Origin: DATAEG01 sp963703085
Lineage (GTDB): Bacteria > Actinomycetota > Actinomycetes > Mycobacteriales > Jatrophihabitantaceae
Direction: 5' to 3'
DNA length: 64,000 bases
Assembly (NCBI GenBank): GCA_963703085.1
Contig: OY969789.1
Span: 310,001-374,000 of the forward strand
Both the position numbers and the translations under genes were made by a program. A model generated the notes under the pieces. The model searched no databases and was not told where the DNA came from. It saw only the letters and a list, made by a program, of their open reading frames with translations. Positions within the stretch are counted from its first letter, which is position 1, and every line of letters starts with the position of its first letter. This document shows, piece after piece, positions 61,232 through 64,000 of this stretch.

Positions 61232-62885
61232 ATGCCCTCCTGCCTCCCGCGCCGCTCCCGCAGGTTCTTCGCTGCGGTGGGCGCGACCGTCTTCGCCCTG
61301 ACTGCCGCGGCACTCACCTCCCCGGCGACTGCCCAACCGGAACACCGAGGGCCGGGCCAGCCGGTCGCGCTGGTGCTGCCGCTGGGCGCGGCCGACCTGC
61401 CCGAAACCAGGACGACCACGACGCTGCAACCCGGGGTGACACTGACCACCATCGTCCGGGGCGGCGCGGACACGTCGGATCGATGGACGGTCGAGGTCGC
61501 CAGCCCGGACACCGCCAACCCCGACCCGGACGCGCCTGGCGTCGCGATCACCCCCCGCGCCGACGCGCAGACGACGGCGCGGAAACTGCAGGCTGCCGGG
61601 CTCGACCCGCGGGTGGAGGCGGTCCGCACTCCGCGCACCGCCGATACCGGTGGACTGCTGGGATACCGCGTTCGGGTGGGCTCAGCCACCACCGCCGCGG
61701 CGCTGGCCCCGACGATCGCGGCGGTGAGGGCGGCCGGTTTGGGCGGCGGCGCCGTCTACACCGGCTGGGACGCCGACGCCGGGGCGGCCGCCGTCCCGCG
61801 GCCCCTGGCATCTGCAGGTGCTGACGATTGATCCGCGTCGCTTCACCGGTCGGCTGCTCGACACCTACGGCCCGGACTTCGTCAACCGGGAAACGACCAG
61901 CGCACTGGCAGCGGCGTCCGGCGCGACCGCTGCGGTCAACGCCGGCTTCTTCGTGCTCGATCCCGCCGCCGGCGCGCCGGGCGACCCGGCCGGCGTCGGC
62001 GTCTACGACGGGCGGTTGGAGAGCGAGACCACCAATGGCCGGCCGACGTTGGTCGTCCACGACGACGCGGCCGGCACCACCGTGCAGCGCCTGTGGTGGC
62101 GCGGCAGCGTGCAGGGTGGGAAGTCCACACTCCGGCTGGACGGGCTGAACCGGGTACCCGGCCTGATCCGCAACTGTGGCGGGACGCCGGACGACAGCTA
62201 CACCTCGCATCCCCAGCAGGACGTCACCTGCACCGATCCCGACGAGGTGATTGCCTTCGATTCCGCCTACGGTGCGAGCCTGCCCACCGGTGCCGGAGCG
62301 CAAGTGGTCCTGGACGCCCGCGGCCGGGTGGTGGCTGTCGCCGGGCAGCGGGGCGGCAGCGTTCCCTCCGGCGGACGAGTGCTGCAGGCAACGGGCAACC
62401 TGGCGCCGCGACTGCTACGCCTCGCCGAGTCGGCGCACCGGCTGACGATCAACTCGACCCTGTTCGACTCGCGCGGGCATGCGGTGCATCCCTCCAGCCA
62501 CACCTCGATCGTGAACGGCGGTCCGCAACTCGTTCGCGACGGGCGCATCGACGTGACCCCGCAACGGGACGGCATGGTCCACCCCGGCGAGCCGAGCTGG
62601 TATTACGGCTGGGCGCACAAGCGCAATCCGCGCACCTTTGCCGGTGTCGACGCTCAGGGCAGGTTGCTGCTCGTCACCGCGGACGGCCGCAGCACCGACA
62701 GTCTCGGCCTGAGCATCACCGAGACCGCAGCCGTAGCCACGGCACTGGGGATGCGGCAGGCGATGAACCTCGACGGGGGCGGGTCGACCACGACCGTGGT
62801 GAACGGTCAGGTCGTCAATCACCCGTCCGACGCGACCGGCGAGCGACCGATCGGGGATGCGCTGCTGGTACTGCCGCACGGCTGA
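61232..62885 (+). pseudogene. Secreted phosphodiester glycosidase (NAGPA family), one frameshift
   Basis: One gene split into two frames. The first half (61232-61831) has a signal peptide (FFAAVGATVFALTAAALTSPATA) and a SPOR-like segment. The second half is open from upstream of 61800 and carries WHLQVLTIDPRRFTG, ATAAVNAGFFVLD and NLDGGGSTTTVV, the NAGPA/phosphodiester-glycosidase core. Reading GPWHLQVLTIDP directly after the first half needs a one-base change near 61790-61800. Both halves are otherwise intact, so either a recent mutation or an assembly indel is possible. A restart at GTG 61818 could still make a domain-only protein without export. Confidence 0.85.
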
Positions 62886-63496
62886 GCGAGCATCACAGCT
62901 CGACTACCAGGTCTGCCAGCGGCCCGGGTGCCGGTCACCAGCACGGCATTGCGTTCGTCGGACTCGGTGGCCCAGCGACGGGCCTCTGCTTCGGTGCTGC
63001 CGAGGGCCATCCGCCGGCGCACCAACCGCTCCCGGCGAACCCCGTCGTCGAGGTCGAGATACCAGGACTCGTCGAGGAGAGCGCGAACATCGGGCCACAG
63101 CAGCAGGTAGTTGCCCTCGGTGACGACCAGCGGCACATCCGGCGGGATCGCTATCGCGGCGGCCACCGAGTCCTCCCGTTCCCGGTCGAACCGGGGCAGG
63201 TACACGGTGCCGCGCGCCGCCCGTAGCCGGCGCAGCGTCGCTGCGAAACCGTCCCGGTCGAAGGTGTCCGGCGCGCCCTTGCGATCACGCCGGCCGAGCG
63301 CGACGAGCAGCTCGTCGCCGAGGTGAAACCCGTCCATCGGCGCGAGCGCGGCCACCGGGCCCAGCGCGGCGACGACCGCTTCAGTGACGGTCGATTTACC
63401 GGCGCCGGGCGGCCCGGTCACGCCCAGCAGCGTGCGGGTGCCGCGATCGGCCAGTGCCCGGGCGCGGTCCACCAGCGCGGCGACGGTCAGCCGCAC
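62819..63496 (-). CDS. P-loop nucleoside/nucleotide kinase family protein, C-terminus shifted
   Basis: Uridine/pantothenate-kinase-like P-loop protein of 225 residues. Walker A is GVTGPPGAGKST; APMDGFHLGDE, DTFDRDGF and VVTEGNYLLL match the CoaA/FruK-like uridine kinase group. After VLVTGTRAA the frame runs on into antisense of the neighbouring gene to 62819. One base over, it would read ADLVVEL and stop at 62893, the usual end of the family. A one-base indel near 62920 is therefore likely. The catalytic core is untouched. The substrate is unknown. Confidence 0.82.
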   Translation of the reverse strand: MRLTVAALVDRARALADRGTRTLLGVTGPPGAGKSTVTEAVVAALGPVAALAPMDGFHLGDELLVALGRRDRKGAPDTFDRDGFAATLRRLRAARGTVYLPRFDREREDSVAAAIAIPPDVPLVVTEGNYLLLWPDVRALLDESWYLDLDDGVRRERLVRRRMALGSTEAEARRWATESDERNAVLVTGTRAAGRPGSRAVMLAQPCGSTSSASPIGRSPVASDG

Positions 63497-63551
63497 CGGC
63501 CGGCACTCCCCGGCAGCACACCCAGCGCGGCGTCCCGCATCGCAGCGGTGC

Positions 63552-64000
63552 TCAGCCCTCGCTGACCATCGGGCTGGAGGCCACCTCGGTGCCGTCCGGC
63601 AGCGTGGTGATCTCGAAGTCGGCGAAGACGTTCGGCGCCTTGTCCTTCAGCGCCCGCAGACAGGCAATCCCCAGTCCGCGGATCTCGACGTCGGCGTGCT
63701 CGGAGGCGCGCATCGCGACGAAGTGCCGCCAGGCCCGGTAGTTACCGGTGACCACGATGCGGGTCTCGGTGGCGTTGGGCAGGACCGCGCGGGCGGCCTG
63801 CCGGGCCTGCTTGCGCCGCAGCGTCGCCTGCTCGACGTCCGCGAACTTCTTCTGCAGTCCTTCCAGCAGCTCGGTGTAGGCGGTGACGGCCGCATCGCTG
63901 GCCGCGACGAACTTGGCGTGCAGCTCCGGGTCCTCGGCGATCACGTCCGGTTCGACCATCGCCGCATCCCGCTCGGGCACGTACCGCTGGCTGAGCTGGC
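63552..64000 (-). CDS. thyX: Flavin-dependent thymidylate synthase, C-terminal part
   Basis: C-terminal 149 residues of ThyX, which makes dTMP with FAD and methylene-tetrahydrofolate. The frame is open to the right edge; the first visible residues are QLSQRYVPERD, the end of the RHRxxSxxxxSQRY motif. The active-site segment RAWRHFVAMRASEHADVEIR is complete. The usual length is about 230-250 residues, so about a third lies outside. ThyX next to dapA is normal in actinobacteria; here four other genes separate them. Confidence 0.95.
   Translation of the reverse strand, partial: QLSQRYVPERDAAMVEPDVIAEDPELHAKFVAASDAAVTAYTELLEGLQKKFADVEQATLRRKQARQAARAVLPNATETRIVVTGNYRAWRHFVAMRASEHADVEIRGLGIACLRALKDKAPNVFADFEITTLPDGTEVASSPMVSEG

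Noticed and set aside
1..64000. tRNA, rRNA, IS elements or prophage
   Set aside because: No cloverleaf with a conserved T-loop, no transposase motif and no phage structural or integrase gene was recognised in reading the window.

Overview
The window is high-GC DNA of an actinobacterium. Gene order supports this: lexA with a divergent LysM gene and nrdR; hflX-dapF-miaA and miaB; rny-recX-recA with a nearby DUF3046 gene; ftsK, argA-type acetyltransferase, rimO, pgsA, cinA, clgR and pspA; then dapA and thyX. The order argA/ftsK/pgsA/clgR/pspA and nrdR/LysM/lexA resembles Mycobacterium. A class II (B12) ribonucleotide reductase, RNase Y and mycothiol-type DinB-fold proteins also fit a soil or plant-associated actinomycete. 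The genus cannot be fixed from sequence alone.

Layout. 1-6.4 kb: metabolic genes (dienelactone hydrolase end, 2-hydroxyacid dehydrogenase, AUR1-like PAP2 protein, BNR beta-propeller plus MoaD/ThiS-like carrier, SDR) and a badly frameshifted DUF222/HNH gene. 6.7-15.8 kb: PQQ-type sugar dehydrogenase lipoprotein, aldo/keto reductase, then an envelope operon (DUF929 thioredoxin-like protein, VKOR, RseB/LolA-like protein, ABC transporter), a lipase and a CoA-disulfide-reductase-like flavoprotein. 15.8-20.3 kb: fluoride riboswitch with two tandem FluC genes, then a tightly overlapping three-gene cassette: response-regulator/thioredoxin-reductase fusion, cyclic-nucleotide-domain histidine kinase, and UBP-type zinc finger protein. 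20.3-25.7 kb: nrdJ, nrdR, a LysM protein and lexA, with two SOS boxes. 25.7-38 kb: a remnant that looks like a type VII secretion EccC ATPase, PAP2, TatA, and the conserved hflX-to-recA block. 38-46 kb: tandem repeats upstream of recA, DinB, DUF3046, APH, GNAT, lhr helicase and an Nei-type glycosylase. 46-56.5 kb: pspA-tetR-clgR-cinA-pgsA-rimO, argA-MOSC and ftsK. 56.6-64 kb: a palindrome-rich gap with a small ORF, gluconate permease and kinase, dapA, EamA transporter, a frameshifted phosphodiester glycosidase, a P-loop kinase and the C-terminal part of thyX.

How it works together. DNA damage response: LexA, RecA and the LysM gene each carry a CGAAC-N4-GTTYG box. Deoxynucleotide supply: NrdJ under NrdR, plus ThyX. 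Envelope stress and redox: ClgR/PspA, DUF929/VKOR and TatA. The least understood parts are the REC-TrxR/kinase/UBP-finger cassette, the BNR plus beta-grasp pair, and several non-coding repeats: a 120-bp duplication and 26-bp tandem array before recA, and a nested palindrome between MOSC and ftsK. At least three genes carry frame disruptions, caused either by decay or by indels in the assembly.
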